This document shows, in pieces, positions 25,871-35,304 of a stretch of DNA of 64,000 nt. A model generated the notes under the pieces. That model was not told the DNA's origin, made no database searches, and saw only the letters and a program-made list of their open reading frames with translations. A program made the translations under genes and the position numbers. Numbering within the stretch: position 1 is the first letter of the stretch; each line of letters begins with the position of its first letter. Origin of the DNA: CAXXIC01 sp049315325 (GTDB taxonomy: Bacteria > Bacteroidota > Bacteroidia > Bacteroidales > UBA7332); NCBI GenBank assembly GCA_049315325.1, contig JBMOKJ010000001.1:682001-746000 (forward strand). Reading direction: 5' to 3'.

Positions 25871-27076
25871 TTAGATTTCGGTTCCGTTACGTTTTTGCAC
25901 ATTGTGGTAAATTTTCATCTGGTTACCCAGTATCTTGGTAAACCCACGGGCATCGTCTGCCGACCATGCTTTGTTCACTTCGCCATATTCACCAAAATCG
26001 GTCTTCATCATATCGAACGGACTGTCCACGCCCACCAACACGTAGCGGTAAGGAGTCAGGTTGATAATGACTTTCCCAGTCACATTGCGTTGCGAAGTTT
26101 GCAAGTACGCCTCGATGTCGCGCATCACAGGCTCGAGGTATTGAGCTTCGTGCAGGAACATGCCGTACCAGTTACCGAGCTGCTCTTTCCAATACTGTTG
26201 CCACTTGGTCAACGTATGTTTTTCGAGCATTTTGTGCGCGTTGATGATAATCATCGGTGCTGCGGCTTCGAATGCCACACGGCCTTTGATCCCGATGATG
26301 GTGTCGCCAATGTGCATATCGCGACCGATGGCGAATTTCGATGCAATCTCTTCGATTTTCTGAATTGCGGCTACTTTGTCGGTATATTCCACGCCATTAA
26401 CGGCTGCGATTTCGCCTTCTACAAAATCGATTGTCAGCGTTTCGTTTTCGGTAGCGGTCATTTGCGATGGATAGGCTGATTCGGGAAGTGTTTGCTCCGA
26501 TTTCAGCGTCTCTTTACCTCCGATGCTGGTTCCCCACAAACCTTTGTTGATGGAGTATTCCATTTTCGTAAAATCGGCTTCGTAACCGTGCGATTTCAGA
26601 TAGTTGATTTCGTATTCGCGAGTCAAAATCATGTCACGTGTCGGAGTGATGATTTTGATTTTTGGTGCCAATACTTCGAACGTCAGATCGAAACGGATTT
26701 GGTCGTTACCTGCACCGGTGGAGCCATGCGCTACGCAATCTGCACCAATCTCTTTCGCATAATTGATAATGGCAATGGCTTGAAAAATACGCTCCGAGCT
26801 CACCGAAATGGGGTAAGTGCCGTTGCGCAATACATTGCCGAAAACCATATATTTGATACTTTTCTCGTAATATTCCTGAGTGACGTCGAGTGCAATGTGT
26901 TTCACCGAACCGAGTTTGTAGGCACGCTCTTCGATGCGTTTCAATTCTTCTTCACTGAAACCGCCGGTGTTGGCAATCGCTGTGTAAACTTCGTATCCTT
27001 TCTCCTGAGCCAGATACATGGCGCAAAAAGAGGTATCGAGACCTCCGCTGAATGCTAAAACTACTTTTTCTTTCAT
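25871..27076 (-). CDS. argG: Argininosuccinate synthase
   Basis: ArgG joins citrulline and aspartate using ATP. The 401-residue protein opens with LAFSGGLDTSF, the N-type ATP pyrophosphatase P-loop, and has AHGSTGAGNDQIRF for citrulline/aspartate binding. I start it at the ATG at 27076 (MKEKVVLAF), since the in-frame ATG at 27130 would add 18 residues over a repeat-containing spacer. Confidence 0.96.
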   Translation of the reverse strand: MKEKVVLAFSGGLDTSFCAMYLAQEKGYEVYTAIANTGGFSEEELKRIEERAYKLGSVKHIALDVTQEYYEKSIKYMVFGNVLRNGTYPISVSSERIFQAIAIINYAKEIGADCVAHGSTGAGNDQIRFDLTFEVLAPKIKIITPTRDMILTREYEINYLKSHGYEADFTKMEYSINKGLWGTSIGGKETLKSEQTLPESAYPSQMTATENETLTIDFVEGEIAAVNGVEYTDKVAAIQKIEEIASKFAIGRDMHIGDTIIGIKGRVAFEAAAPMIIINAHKMLEKHTLTKWQQYWKEQLGNWYGMFLHEAQYLEPVMRDIEAYLQTSQRNVTGKVIINLTPYRYVLVGVDSPFDMMKTDFGEYGEVNKAWSADDARGFTKILGNQMKIYHNVQKRNGTEI

Positions 27077-27104
27077 ATTTTTTGTTCCGATTTGCTTATT
27101 TAAT

Positions 27105-27160
27105 TTATTGAAAAGTAAACGAGTTGACAAGTGAACGAGTAAACATCACATGCCCTGCTC
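27105..27160. repeat. Degenerate aagt/acgag repeat upstream of argG
   Basis: A short tract (gaaaagtaaacgagttgac, aagtgaacgagtaaac) resembling the spacer before era at 17301-17366. It lies between the GNAT gene and argG. Confidence 0.5.
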
Positions 27161-27212
27161 CATTCTCATCACTCCTTTTACTTCTGATAACTCCCCTAAC
27201 TTCTTCTTTTAA

Positions 27213-27800
27213 TTATTCAATCACGATATCATCCGCTATTCCGTCCAAGATATCCTTTTTGCCTTGATCTGCAGGGTCGAAAATCAATCCGGTACACATG
27301 CAGAAACGGCGGTTGGCACGTTGCAGAATGTCGAAGTTAACACATGTCTCGCAACCTTTCCAGAATGCTTCATCATCTGTCAGTTCAGAGTAAGGAACCG
27401 GTTTATAGCCGAGTTCTGTATTGATTTTCATTACCGCCAAGCCTGTGGTCAGACCGAAAATCTTCGCATTTGGATAACGCTCGCGGCTGAGGTCGAAAGC
27501 CCGTTTTTTGATGGCTTTTGCCAATCCTTTTCCGCGATAGGCATCTACCACGATGAGTCCCGAATTCGCCACAAACTGCTTGTTTCCCCACGTTTCGATG
27601 TAACAGAATCCGGCAAATTCGTCACCTGCCAAGGCGATGATGGCTTTTCCTTCGCGCATTTTTTGCTCCACATATTCGGTTGAGCGGCGGGCAATACCTG
27701 TTCCGCGCACTTTGGCGGCTGCTTCGATGGTGTCTAATATTTTTTGTACATAAGGCACGTGCACATCGCTCGCCACCAATACTTTGATCTGTTTATTCAT
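27213..27800 (-). CDS. GNAT family acyltransferase, candidate N-acylglutamate synthase
   Basis: A 195-residue GNAT protein between argR and argG. The acyl-CoA loop is IVVDAYRGKGLAKAIKKRAF (about residues 86-105). A Cys-rich C-terminal part (FWKGCETCVNF, RRFCMCTGLIFDP) is unusual for the fold. No classical argA or argJ is in the window. Position suggests it does the first step of arginine synthesis (acylation of glutamate), which is an inference from context and from similar gene order in other Bacteroidales. Confidence 0.75.
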   Translation of the reverse strand: MNKQIKVLVASDVHVPYVQKILDTIEAAAKVRGTGIARRSTEYVEQKMREGKAIIALAGDEFAGFCYIETWGNKQFVANSGLIVVDAYRGKGLAKAIKKRAFDLSRERYPNAKIFGLTTGLAVMKINTELGYKPVPYSELTDDEAFWKGCETCVNFDILQRANRRFCMCTGLIFDPADQGKKDILDGIADDIVIE

Positions 27801-27830
27801 TGTTTTTGTTCGAAATTTTGGTCAACTAGT

Positions 27831-28298
27831 TTAGACTGAAAATAGCTCCGAAAGAGTTCGCGACACTTCCTCGCGGGTGAATCCCTCACGGGGAATGAGC
27901 AAAATGGTGTCGTCGCCGGCGATGGTGCCGAGTATCACGTGCGATGCGTTGCTGTCTATTTCGTAGGCAATCGCACTTGCGTGTCCAGGGCGCGTTTTTA
28001 CTACGGCGAGTTGGTTCGAAAATTCCACCGAAATAAATCCAGATAGCGTTCGTGAATCACGACTGGATGCTGTCGTTTGCTCGTCTCTTTTGAGAGATTG
28101 CGGGAATGTATATACATAGATTCCCTTTTCGTTCGGAGCCTTCACCACCTTCATCAGCTTCAAATCGCGCGAAAGCGTCGCCTGCGTCACTTCGAATCCG
28201 GCTTGCTCCATCATGCCCAAAAGCTCTTCCTGACTGCTCAACTGATGCTGGGCAATCATCTCGCGAATGATATTCAAACGGTTGGTTTTTGGGGACAT
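27831..28298 (-). CDS. argR: Arginine repressor ArgR
   Basis: A 155-residue transcription factor with an N-terminal winged helix (residues 1-70, RLNIIREMIAQHQLSSQEEL, TQATLSRDLKLMKVVK) and a C-terminal hexamerisation and arginine-binding domain that includes GTIAGDDTILLIPR. It heads the arginine cluster. Two inverted operator-like boxes lie directly before its start codon, so self-repression is likely. Confidence 0.95.
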   Translation of the reverse strand: MSPKTNRLNIIREMIAQHQLSSQEELLGMMEQAGFEVTQATLSRDLKLMKVVKAPNEKGIYVYTFPQSLKRDEQTTASSRDSRTLSGFISVEFSNQLAVVKTRPGHASAIAYEIDSNASHVILGTIAGDDTILLIPREGFTREEVSRTLSELFSV

Positions 28299-28300
28299 AT

Positions 28301-28335
28301 TGTATATTTATGCAAATTGAATGCAAAATTATACA
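28301..28335 (-). promoter_or_regulatory. Paired ARG-box-like operator over the argR promoter
   Basis: TGTATATTTATGCA (28301-28314) and TGCAAAATTATACA (28322-28335) are inverted copies of one 14-bp motif (TGTATAwTTwTGCA), separated by 7 bp. It matches the ARG box form TGAATAwwwATTCA apart from a few positions. The distal copy contains TAATTTTG on the minus strand, a TAnnTTTG -7 element, so ArgR bound here would cover the argR promoter. Confidence 0.7.
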
Positions 28336-28419
28336 TTTTTGTTTGATTTTTATGCAAGGTATGTCGAATATTTTCTAAAAAAAGTGTAATTTCGGTCGGA
28401 TTTTCATTGAATTAGCACT

Positions 28420-29019
28420 ATGTTACTCCCCTTTTTACAAGAAAACAGAATAGAAGCTGGATGCGACGAAGCCGGTCGTGGATGCTTGGCGGGAGCGGTT
28501 TTTGCTGCTGCGGTCATTTTACCGTCTAATTTTCGCTGCGAAGAGCTGAACGACTCCAAAAAGCTGACCGAAAAGATACGTTACAAGCTTCGTCCGCTTA
28601 TCGAGCAAGAGGCGGATGTATGGGCTGTAGGGATTGTATCGCCTGCGGAGATTGATAAAATAAACATTCTTAATGCCTCTTTCTTGGCGATGCACCGCGC
28701 CGTAGCGCAACTGTCTGTGGCGCCAGAGCATTTACTGATAGACGGTAATCGCTTCAAATCGTATCCTGATATTCCGCACACCTGCATCGTGAAAGGTGAT
28801 GGCAAAATGCTCTCCATCGCAGCTGCCTCTGTGCTCGCCAAAACCTACCGCGACGACTATATGATGCAGCTTCACGAAGAATTCGGCAACTATTCGTGGG
28901 ATAAAAACAAAGGCTACCCAACGAAAGCACACCGAGCAGCTATTTCGAAATTTGGCACCACACCTTACCACCGAATGACTTTTCAACTGCTGGAAAGGCA
29001 ATTGAATCTCTTTGATTAA
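28420..29019 (+). CDS. rnhB: Ribonuclease HII
   Basis: RNase HII removes misincorporated ribonucleotides and RNA primers from DNA. The 199-residue protein has the signature AGCDEAGRGCLAGAV (about residues 13-27) with the catalytic Asp-Glu, and VKGDGKMLSIAAASVLAKTYRD (catalytic Asp within KTYRDD). It is divergent from argR across a 121-bp spacer. Confidence 0.96.
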   Translation: MLLPFLQENRIEAGCDEAGRGCLAGAVFAAAVILPSNFRCEELNDSKKLTEKIRYKLRPLIEQEADVWAVGIVSPAEIDKINILNASFLAMHRAVAQLSVAPEHLLIDGNRFKSYPDIPHTCIVKGDGKMLSIAAASVLAKTYRDDYMMQLHEEFGNYSWDKNKGYPTKAHRAAISKFGTTPYHRMTFQLLERQLNLFD

Positions 29020-29063
29020 CCTATTTAAATAGTTTATTGCTCCTCATTTTCAAATAAAAGCCC

Positions 29064-29071
29064 TAATTTTG
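29064..29071 (+). promoter_or_regulatory. -7 element upstream of the DUF4403 gene
   Basis: TAATTTTG matches TAnnTTTG 47 bp before the GTG start. No TTTG is present at -33. Confidence 0.4.
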
Positions 29072-29118
29072 CAGTCGTTTTATCTTATTGGGCATCAACT
29101 ATTCTAAACTATACAATT

Positions 29119-30513
29119 GTGAAAAATTTTAGTTCTAAATTTATTATTGCAGCGATTGCAATTTTTATGTTCTCGTGTAAATCGAATCAGATTATCGAGA
29201 AACCAACCGAATCTTATTTGCCTTCGACTATCTCACCGGCATTGTCTGAACTACCCTTACAAGTAGAAATTGATGTAAAAAAGCTGGAGGTAGGCATCAA
29301 TAAGAAGATGAACGGATTGATTTTCGAAGGATCTAATCTAGCAGATAAAGATTTGCAAGTGAAGGTGTGGAAAGCGCAAAACTTCACCTTCTCAATCAAC
29401 GGAAATGTCATAGAATACCGTGTGCCACTCAAAGTTTGGACACGTTTTGCATGGTCGATTACCAAATTGGGATTTACTGTTTCAGATAATTATGAAGCTA
29501 ACGGTGCAATCGCCTTGACTTACAAAACAACTATCAGCCTCGATAAAAATTGGAAATTAGTATCGAAAACCGCTAGCTCGGGATTTCAATGGATCGAAAC
29601 ACCAAAATTGAGCGTAATTGGTGTGAATGTACCCGTCACTCCAGTGGCGAATCTAGCACTTTCGCGTTGCGATAAACTGATTTCGGAGCAAATAGATAAA
29701 TCGCTTGCCGAAGCTGTTGATTTGAAGAAATACGTATCGCAAGCTTGGGGCGAGATGCAAAAACCGATGATGATTAGCCCCGAAAATCAGATGTGGTTAC
29801 GTGTGACTCCGCGCGACATCTACGTATCTCCTTTCTCTACCGTTGGCAACAAACTGAACCTCTCTATTGCGCTCTATTCTCAAATCGAATCAATTATCGG
29901 AGCACAACCCAAGAAAAACCCGATGGTTTTGCTTCCCGACATGAAATACATCAGCCGCGCACCACAACAATTCAATTTAAATCTGGCAGCCGATGTGACA
30001 TTCGACAAAATATCAGAAATGGCGAAAAAACAACTCGTCAACAAAACATTTGCCGATGGGAATAAGAAAATCACTATCACCGACTTGTCGATTTTCGGAA
30101 GCGAAGGTAAAGCCGTATTTGTGGCCGATGTGATTGGCTCTATCAAAGGAAAGATTTACTTTACCGGAAATATGGTTTACAACAAAGAGAAAAACGCATT
30201 GGAGATAGCACAACCTCAATTCGAACTCAAAACGAATAACTTTTTGCTCAAATCTGCTGCGTGGTTGGCACACGGCATTATCTTGAGTAAAATTATGCCT
30301 TACCTTACTTATCCTTTGCAAGAAGATTTGGATAAAATCAAAAATGAATCCAACAAAATGCTGAGCAACTACACCGTATATGGTGGCATGGCATTACAAG
30401 GTAAATTGAATCAAGTGAATGTGACATCGTTTTCATTAGTGCCTGGTGCTGTACGTGTGATGGCTACTGTAAAAGGGAATGTGGCATTGAAAGTGCAAGA
30501 TATTCAGTTTTAA
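29119..30513 (+). CDS. DUF4403 family lipoprotein
   Basis: A 464-residue exported protein that starts with GTG. The N-terminal hydrophobic segment ends in a lipobox (IFMFSC, Cys at about residue 20), so it is a lipoprotein. The rest matches the DUF4403 pattern: paired beta-rich domains with LPLQVEIDVKKLEVGINKKM and a repeated later half (LNLAADVTFDKISEMAKKQL). DUF4403 proteins are of unknown function and resemble lipid- or envelope-binding folds. It ends two bases before aroA, suggesting co-transcription. Confidence 0.85.
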   Translation: MKNFSSKFIIAAIAIFMFSCKSNQIIEKPTESYLPSTISPALSELPLQVEIDVKKLEVGINKKMNGLIFEGSNLADKDLQVKVWKAQNFTFSINGNVIEYRVPLKVWTRFAWSITKLGFTVSDNYEANGAIALTYKTTISLDKNWKLVSKTASSGFQWIETPKLSVIGVNVPVTPVANLALSRCDKLISEQIDKSLAEAVDLKKYVSQAWGEMQKPMMISPENQMWLRVTPRDIYVSPFSTVGNKLNLSIALYSQIESIIGAQPKKNPMVLLPDMKYISRAPQQFNLNLAADVTFDKISEMAKKQLVNKTFADGNKKITITDLSIFGSEGKAVFVADVIGSIKGKIYFTGNMVYNKEKNALEIAQPQFELKTNNFLLKSAAWLAHGIILSKIMPYLTYPLQEDLDKIKNESNKMLSNYTVYGGMALQGKLNQVNVTSFSLVPGAVRVMATVKGNVALKVQDIQF

Positions 30514-30515
30514 TT

Positions 30516-31733
30516 ATGCAATATAACGTTGTAGCACCCTCGTCTTTGAGTGGAAAAATTCAATTACCAGCATCTAAGAGCATTAGCAATCGGGTGTTGA
30601 TTCTCAATGCACTCAGTTATAGCCCATTTGAGGTTAAGAATGTGGCAGAATGCGACGATACACAGGTGATGCTCAATGTGCTCGATTCGGACGACAATCA
30701 CTTCGATATCAAAGCGGCTGGCACTGCAATGCGTTTCCTTACGGCTTTCTTGTCGAAAATTGTAGGCGAATGGACCATCACCGGCACCGAACGGATGAAG
30801 AATCGTCCTATACTGATTTTGGTAGATGCAATCAACCAGTTAGGCGGAAAAATTGAATACGTCGAAAAAGAGGGCTATCCTCCGTTGCGCATTTTCGGAA
30901 GTGCTTTGACGGGTGGCGAACTCAACCTCGACGGTAGCGTTAGTTCGCAATACATCTCGGCGCTGTTGATGATTGCACCTACTATGGAGAAAGGGCTTAC
31001 TCTACGACTGCAAGGTGAAGTGATTTCCCAGGCTTACATCAATATGACGCTGAAATTGCTCGAAGAGTTTGGCGTGAAATCTACTTGGAACGGTAATGTC
31101 ATCCGTATAAAGCCTCAAGAATTTATCCCCCGAGAATATACCGTTGAATCCGATTGGTCGGCAGCATCGTATTGGTACGAAATGATGGCACTCAGCAACG
31201 ATTCCGAATTAGTACTTCTTGGGTTATACAAAAATAGCACGCAAGGCGATTCGAAAGTGGCGGATATTTTCACTCAACTTGGCGTGAAAACCACCTTTAC
31301 GAAAACAGGAGTTAAACTAACCAAAACAGGAAGTGTGACTCCTAAGCTGATTTACAACTTTGTGGATCAGCCCGATTTGGCGCAGACGTTTGTCGTCACA
31401 TGCTGTATGCTCGGCATTCCGTTCTATTTCAACGGTTTGCAGACGCTCAAGATTAAAGAGACAGACCGCATTTTGGCGTTGAAAAACGAAATGAAGAAGT
31501 TGGGATTTGTGATTACGGATAAGAAAGACTCGATATTAGAATGGAACGGCGAACGATGCGATTCTGATAACAATGCAGCTATTGCTACTTACGAAGATCA
31601 CCGTATGGCAATGGCGTTTGCACCTGTATCGCTAAAACTCGATTCGATAACAATAGCAGAGCCACAAGTAGTCTCAAAATCTTATCCACTCTATTGGGAG
31701 AATCTGAAAGAAGTAGGCTTTATGCTTAAATAA
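30516..31733 (+). CDS. aroA: 3-phosphoshikimate 1-carboxyvinyltransferase (EPSP synthase)
   Basis: AroA joins PEP and shikimate-3-phosphate in the chorismate pathway. The 405-residue protein shows LPASKSISNRVLIL (residues 17-30, substrate-binding Lys/Ser/Arg), GTAMRF, ERMKNRP and EDHRMAMAFA near the C-terminus. It is slightly shorter than E. coli AroA (427), as usual in Bacteroidota. Confidence 0.95.
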   Translation: MQYNVVAPSSLSGKIQLPASKSISNRVLILNALSYSPFEVKNVAECDDTQVMLNVLDSDDNHFDIKAAGTAMRFLTAFLSKIVGEWTITGTERMKNRPILILVDAINQLGGKIEYVEKEGYPPLRIFGSALTGGELNLDGSVSSQYISALLMIAPTMEKGLTLRLQGEVISQAYINMTLKLLEEFGVKSTWNGNVIRIKPQEFIPREYTVESDWSAASYWYEMMALSNDSELVLLGLYKNSTQGDSKVADIFTQLGVKTTFTKTGVKLTKTGSVTPKLIYNFVDQPDLAQTFVVTCCMLGIPFYFNGLQTLKIKETDRILALKNEMKKLGFVITDKKDSILEWNGERCDSDNNAAIATYEDHRMAMAFAPVSLKLDSITIAEPQVVSKSYPLYWENLKEVGFMLK

Positions 31734-31835
31734 CTGAGAAAAAAAATTAAGGTATGGATTGCTAATCTGTACCTTTTTTTGTGAGTGAAAAAGTAAATAA
31801 TTGGTCAAAAAGTATCAATTTGTCAATTCAAGTTT

Positions 31836-31843
31836 TATATTTG
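31836..31843 (+). promoter_or_regulatory. -7 element upstream of the DUF2147 gene
   Basis: TATATTTG matches TAnnTTTG 43 bp before the start. The nearest TTTG is too close (13 bp), so the -33 is not assigned. Confidence 0.45.
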
Positions 31844-31886
31844 CGCTTTCTGAATAGAGAACCTTAATCCTTAAAAACGCAAATCT

Positions 31887-32360
31887 ATGAAACACAAACT
31901 TTTCACACTCGCACTCTCCATCTTATTTTCGATGTCGCTCCTTGGTCAAAACAGTGATAAAATTCTAGGGTATTATCTCACGTTTGACGATAAAACAGGC
32001 ACAGAGAAATCACAAGTTCAGATTATGAAAGCTCAAAATGGCACCTATTTTGGCAAAATTGTTTGGTTGAAAGAGCCAAATCGAAATGGTGCTCCAAAAT
32101 TGGATGAAAACAACTCGGATAAGAAATTACAGTCACGTCCGATCATGGGATTGCCACTGATTCGCGATTTTGTCTACAACGCAGAAGATAATGAGTGGAA
32201 AGATGGCTCCATCTATAATCCGACTAATGGGAAAATATACCATTGCATCATCAAATTTGAAGGTGCAAATAAGCTCAAAGTTACTGGCTATGTAGGGGCT
32301 GCTTGGATGGGGCTAAACAAAACGGCAACGTGGGTTAAAGAACCATCGCTCAGAAAATAG
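31887..32360 (+). CDS. DUF2147 family secreted protein
   Basis: A 157-residue exported protein with a signal peptide (MKHKLFTLALSILFSMSLLG). The mature part fits DUF2147, a lipocalin-like small beta protein: KILGYYLTFDDKTGTEKSQV, GTYFGKIVWLKEPNRNG, PIMGLPLIRDFVY, and WKDGSIYNPTNGKIYHCII near the end. Function is unknown. Alone between aroA and fba with its own -7 element. Confidence 0.85.
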   Translation: MKHKLFTLALSILFSMSLLGQNSDKILGYYLTFDDKTGTEKSQVQIMKAQNGTYFGKIVWLKEPNRNGAPKLDENNSDKKLQSRPIMGLPLIRDFVYNAEDNEWKDGSIYNPTNGKIYHCIIKFEGANKLKVTGYVGAAWMGLNKTATWVKEPSLRK

Positions 32361-32522
32361 ATAAACCAGACAATTGTAACAATATAGATAAAGCTTTCGA
32401 ACGACGGGAGCTTTCTTTTTGCAGCAATTCACGAAGCTGTTCAGTCGAAACATCCACTATTTTGATTCTTTCTAAACCATCAAAATTTCAATAGAAAACA
32501 TTTCTCAAATAAATAATGTTGT

Positions 32523-32553
32523 TTTGTATTTCGGGAAAATTTTGGTACTTTTG
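32523..32553 (+). promoter_or_regulatory. Promoter of class II aldolase gene
   Basis: TTTG at 32523-32526, a 19-bp spacer and TACTTTTG at 32546-32553: a full match to the Bacteroidota -33/-7 promoter. It is about 99 bp upstream of the ATG. Confidence 0.8.
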
Positions 32554-32651
32554 TGACGCATTTGGCAAGCCATTTCAAATCATAAAAAGATTGTGAAATT
32601 TGCAGCTAAATCGCTGACTGTTTAGAATACACTAACTAAAAATAAACTATT

Positions 32652-33731
<1,080 letters not shown>

Positions 33732-33752
33732 TCAATAGATTGTTATAAATTA

Positions 33753-33783
33753 AAAGCCGTTTCGGGATTCCCGGAACGGCTTT
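33753..33783 (+). terminator. Terminator after fbaA
   Basis: A 15-bp near-perfect stem (AAAGCCGTTTCGGGA against TCCCGGAACGGCTTT, one G-T pair), followed by CTTT. It is 21 bp after the fbaA stop. Confidence 0.82.
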
Positions 33784-33912
33784 CTTTATCTCTTAATGTT
33801 CTGTTTAGAAGGAACCAGCACCTACCTATCACAGGCAAGTACTGGTATTGCTCTCAATTTAAACTTACACATATAATATTCTATAATCATTCTTTTGATA
33901 AAAGGAGCTTTT

Positions 33913-34545
33913 TCAAGCCTCCCTTTTTTGAAATGGATTCTTTTTCGAATCCATTGTATATGTTTTAGCATTGCTTGAATTTGATATCTGATCAAATTTC
34001 GCTCTGAGGAGTTCTGAAATTTGTTGTTTTGCTTTTTTATTCCATTCGATAGCTGTACTGTTATTCTTCTCCAATAAGTCTAAGGTCTCTCCCATTTGTT
34101 CCATTGCAGAATGGATAGCTAATTGAGGGTTGTATTCATTTAATGCAATATTGATGATAATTGTATTCTTTATTGGAATAATTACGACTGGCTTAGGCGA
34201 TTTTGATACACCACCAACTGGCGAGCAGGTAAACAACACTTTGTCGCCTATGAATGGGATTGATAATCGGTGTGTAAATTGATTATTTACTTTTGCCGTT
34301 TCATTTTCTTTTTGTAAACTTCCACTTTTTAATGTTTCGCAAGCAATAAATTCAATTTCACCAAGTTCAACTGGGGTTAGTAAAATCTCCTTTTCAATCC
34401 GCACCTTTTCTCTTTCCACATCAGAAGTAGTCGCTAAATCGCTCAGTGACAATTCACCGATAAGAGAAGCGATACTTGTTTCCCTACGAGTCAGATAATC
34501 TGAAATTAGGGGCAAGTTATGTGGGGAGATGAAATTGTTACTCAT
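33913..34545 (-). CDS. Unknown protein of the peptide/TCS island
   Basis: A 210-residue soluble protein without recognisable motifs. It is helical and charged with a short hydrophobic beta segment in the middle (PKPVVIIPIKNTIIINIALN, about residues 117-136). No signal peptide, so probably cytosolic. It is the last gene of the minus-strand run after the leader-peptide and GIY-YIG-like genes; the 88-bp gap before it leaves co-transcription unproven. Low G+C content matches the rest of the island. Confidence 0.6.
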   Translation of the reverse strand: MSNNFISPHNLPLISDYLTRRETSIASLIGELSLSDLATTSDVEREKVRIEKEILLTPVELGEIEFIACETLKSGSLQKENETAKVNNQFTHRLSIPFIGDKVLFTCSPVGGVSKSPKPVVIIPIKNTIIINIALNEYNPQLAIHSAMEQMGETLDLLEKNNSTAIEWNKKAKQQISELLRAKFDQISNSSNAKTYTMDSKKNPFQKREA

Positions 34546-34633
34546 ATACTCTAAAGCAATAACTGCTGGTTCAACTACTCTAACGACAACTTTTTATACC
34601 AAAATTCACTAATTGAAAATAGGTCTTGCCTGT

Positions 34634-34906
34634 TTATCTTGCAGAACTAATAAGTGCCCATTCATATCCACAAATCAACTTTTGAACCTTTGACTTAATG
34701 GAGTTATCTTTTTCTTCTTTCGATAAGTGTTGAAGAAGATTGCTTCTTAGGTTTGAGGAATGTCCTATATGTATGCAATCCCATTCCCCTTTTGGCAGTT
34801 TCGCCCATAAGAGATAAATTCCTGCATCTTCAGGTACTTTCTCAAGAACACTCGCCTCTGTATAAATATCAAATTCACTTTTTTCGATATTGAATCTTGG
34901 CCTCAT
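34634..34906 (-). CDS. Small GIY-YIG-like protein, probably truncated
   Basis: A 90-residue protein with the first half of a GIY-YIG nuclease fold: GIYLLW (residues 29-34), CIHIGHSSNLRSNLLQHL (44-61), where HIG stands in for YIG and Arg54 fits the conserved Arg. It stops after YEWALISSAR, before the position of the usual catalytic Glu, so it may not be an active nuclease. It begins 22 bp after the leader-peptide gene and is probably translated from the same transcript. Fold assignment is by motif reading only. Confidence 0.5.
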   Translation of the reverse strand: MRPRFNIEKSEFDIYTEASVLEKVPEDAGIYLLWAKLPKGEWDCIHIGHSSNLRSNLLQHLSKEEKDNSIKSKVQKLICGYEWALISSAR

Positions 34907-34928
34907 TACTCTTTATCGTTTTGAATTA

Positions 34929-35057
34929 CTACTCTATCCACAACTTTGTAGGAGTCCCATTGATGACAACTGTCACCCAAACACCACCATTGATATTTTT
35001 CATTTCAGCAAGAGAAAGATCTTGTAATTTAGCAACACCATTTTCTAAAGTTTTCAT
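34929..35057 (-). CDS. Double-glycine leader peptide (42 aa)
   Basis: A short open frame found by reading the minus strand from the ATG at 35057. The first 25 residues (leader MKTLENGVAKLQ, then DLSLAEMKNINGG) have the LS..EMK.INGG pattern of double-Gly leaders removed by C39-type peptidase/ABC exporters. The predicted mature peptide is 17 residues: VWVTVVINGTPTKLWIE. This fits the small bacteriocin-like or peptide natural-product precursors known in Bacteroidota. It heads a minus-strand run and is divergent from a two-component system. No exporter or modifying enzyme is in the window, so processing is an inference. A 65-codon frame on the other strand (34897-35094) is its shadow. Confidence 0.7.
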   Translation of the reverse strand: MKTLENGVAKLQDLSLAEMKNINGGVWVTVVINGTPTKLWIE

Positions 35058-35102
35058 AATTGTAAGTTTTAAATTGTTTGCAATAAAATTCTAATGATGT
35101 TG

Positions 35103-35176
35103 CAATAGTATATCCAAAAAGAAGATTCTTTGTTAACGAAAATCTCATTTTTTTCTCACGAAAACCTCACGAAAAA
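35103..35176 (-). promoter_or_regulatory. Putative promoter/operator of the leader peptide gene
   Basis: On the minus strand TACTATTG (35103-35110) matches 7 of 8 positions of TAnnTTTG, 45 bp upstream of the ATG. Upstream are a degenerate ACGAAAATCTCA (35136-35147) and two exact CTCACG half-sites at 35155 and 35166, 11 bp apart. No TTTG -33 was found; an activator may replace it. Confidence 0.45.
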
Positions 35177-35304
35177 GTTAACATAACTAAAATTAACAAA
35201 TTGCTAGCTGGAGCTGTTTTTCGACGATTGTTTGTTAATATGCAGATAATGAATAATATATATAATTTTATGAATTTTTAGCACACACTTTTAAATAGAA
35301 AAAC

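Noticed and set aside
34897..35094. 65-codon plus-strand open frame over the leader-peptide region
   Set aside because: It lies opposite the leader peptide gene and has no motif; its hydrophobic N-terminus is a by-product of the AT-rich sequence. The minus strand has the meaningful double-Gly pattern.
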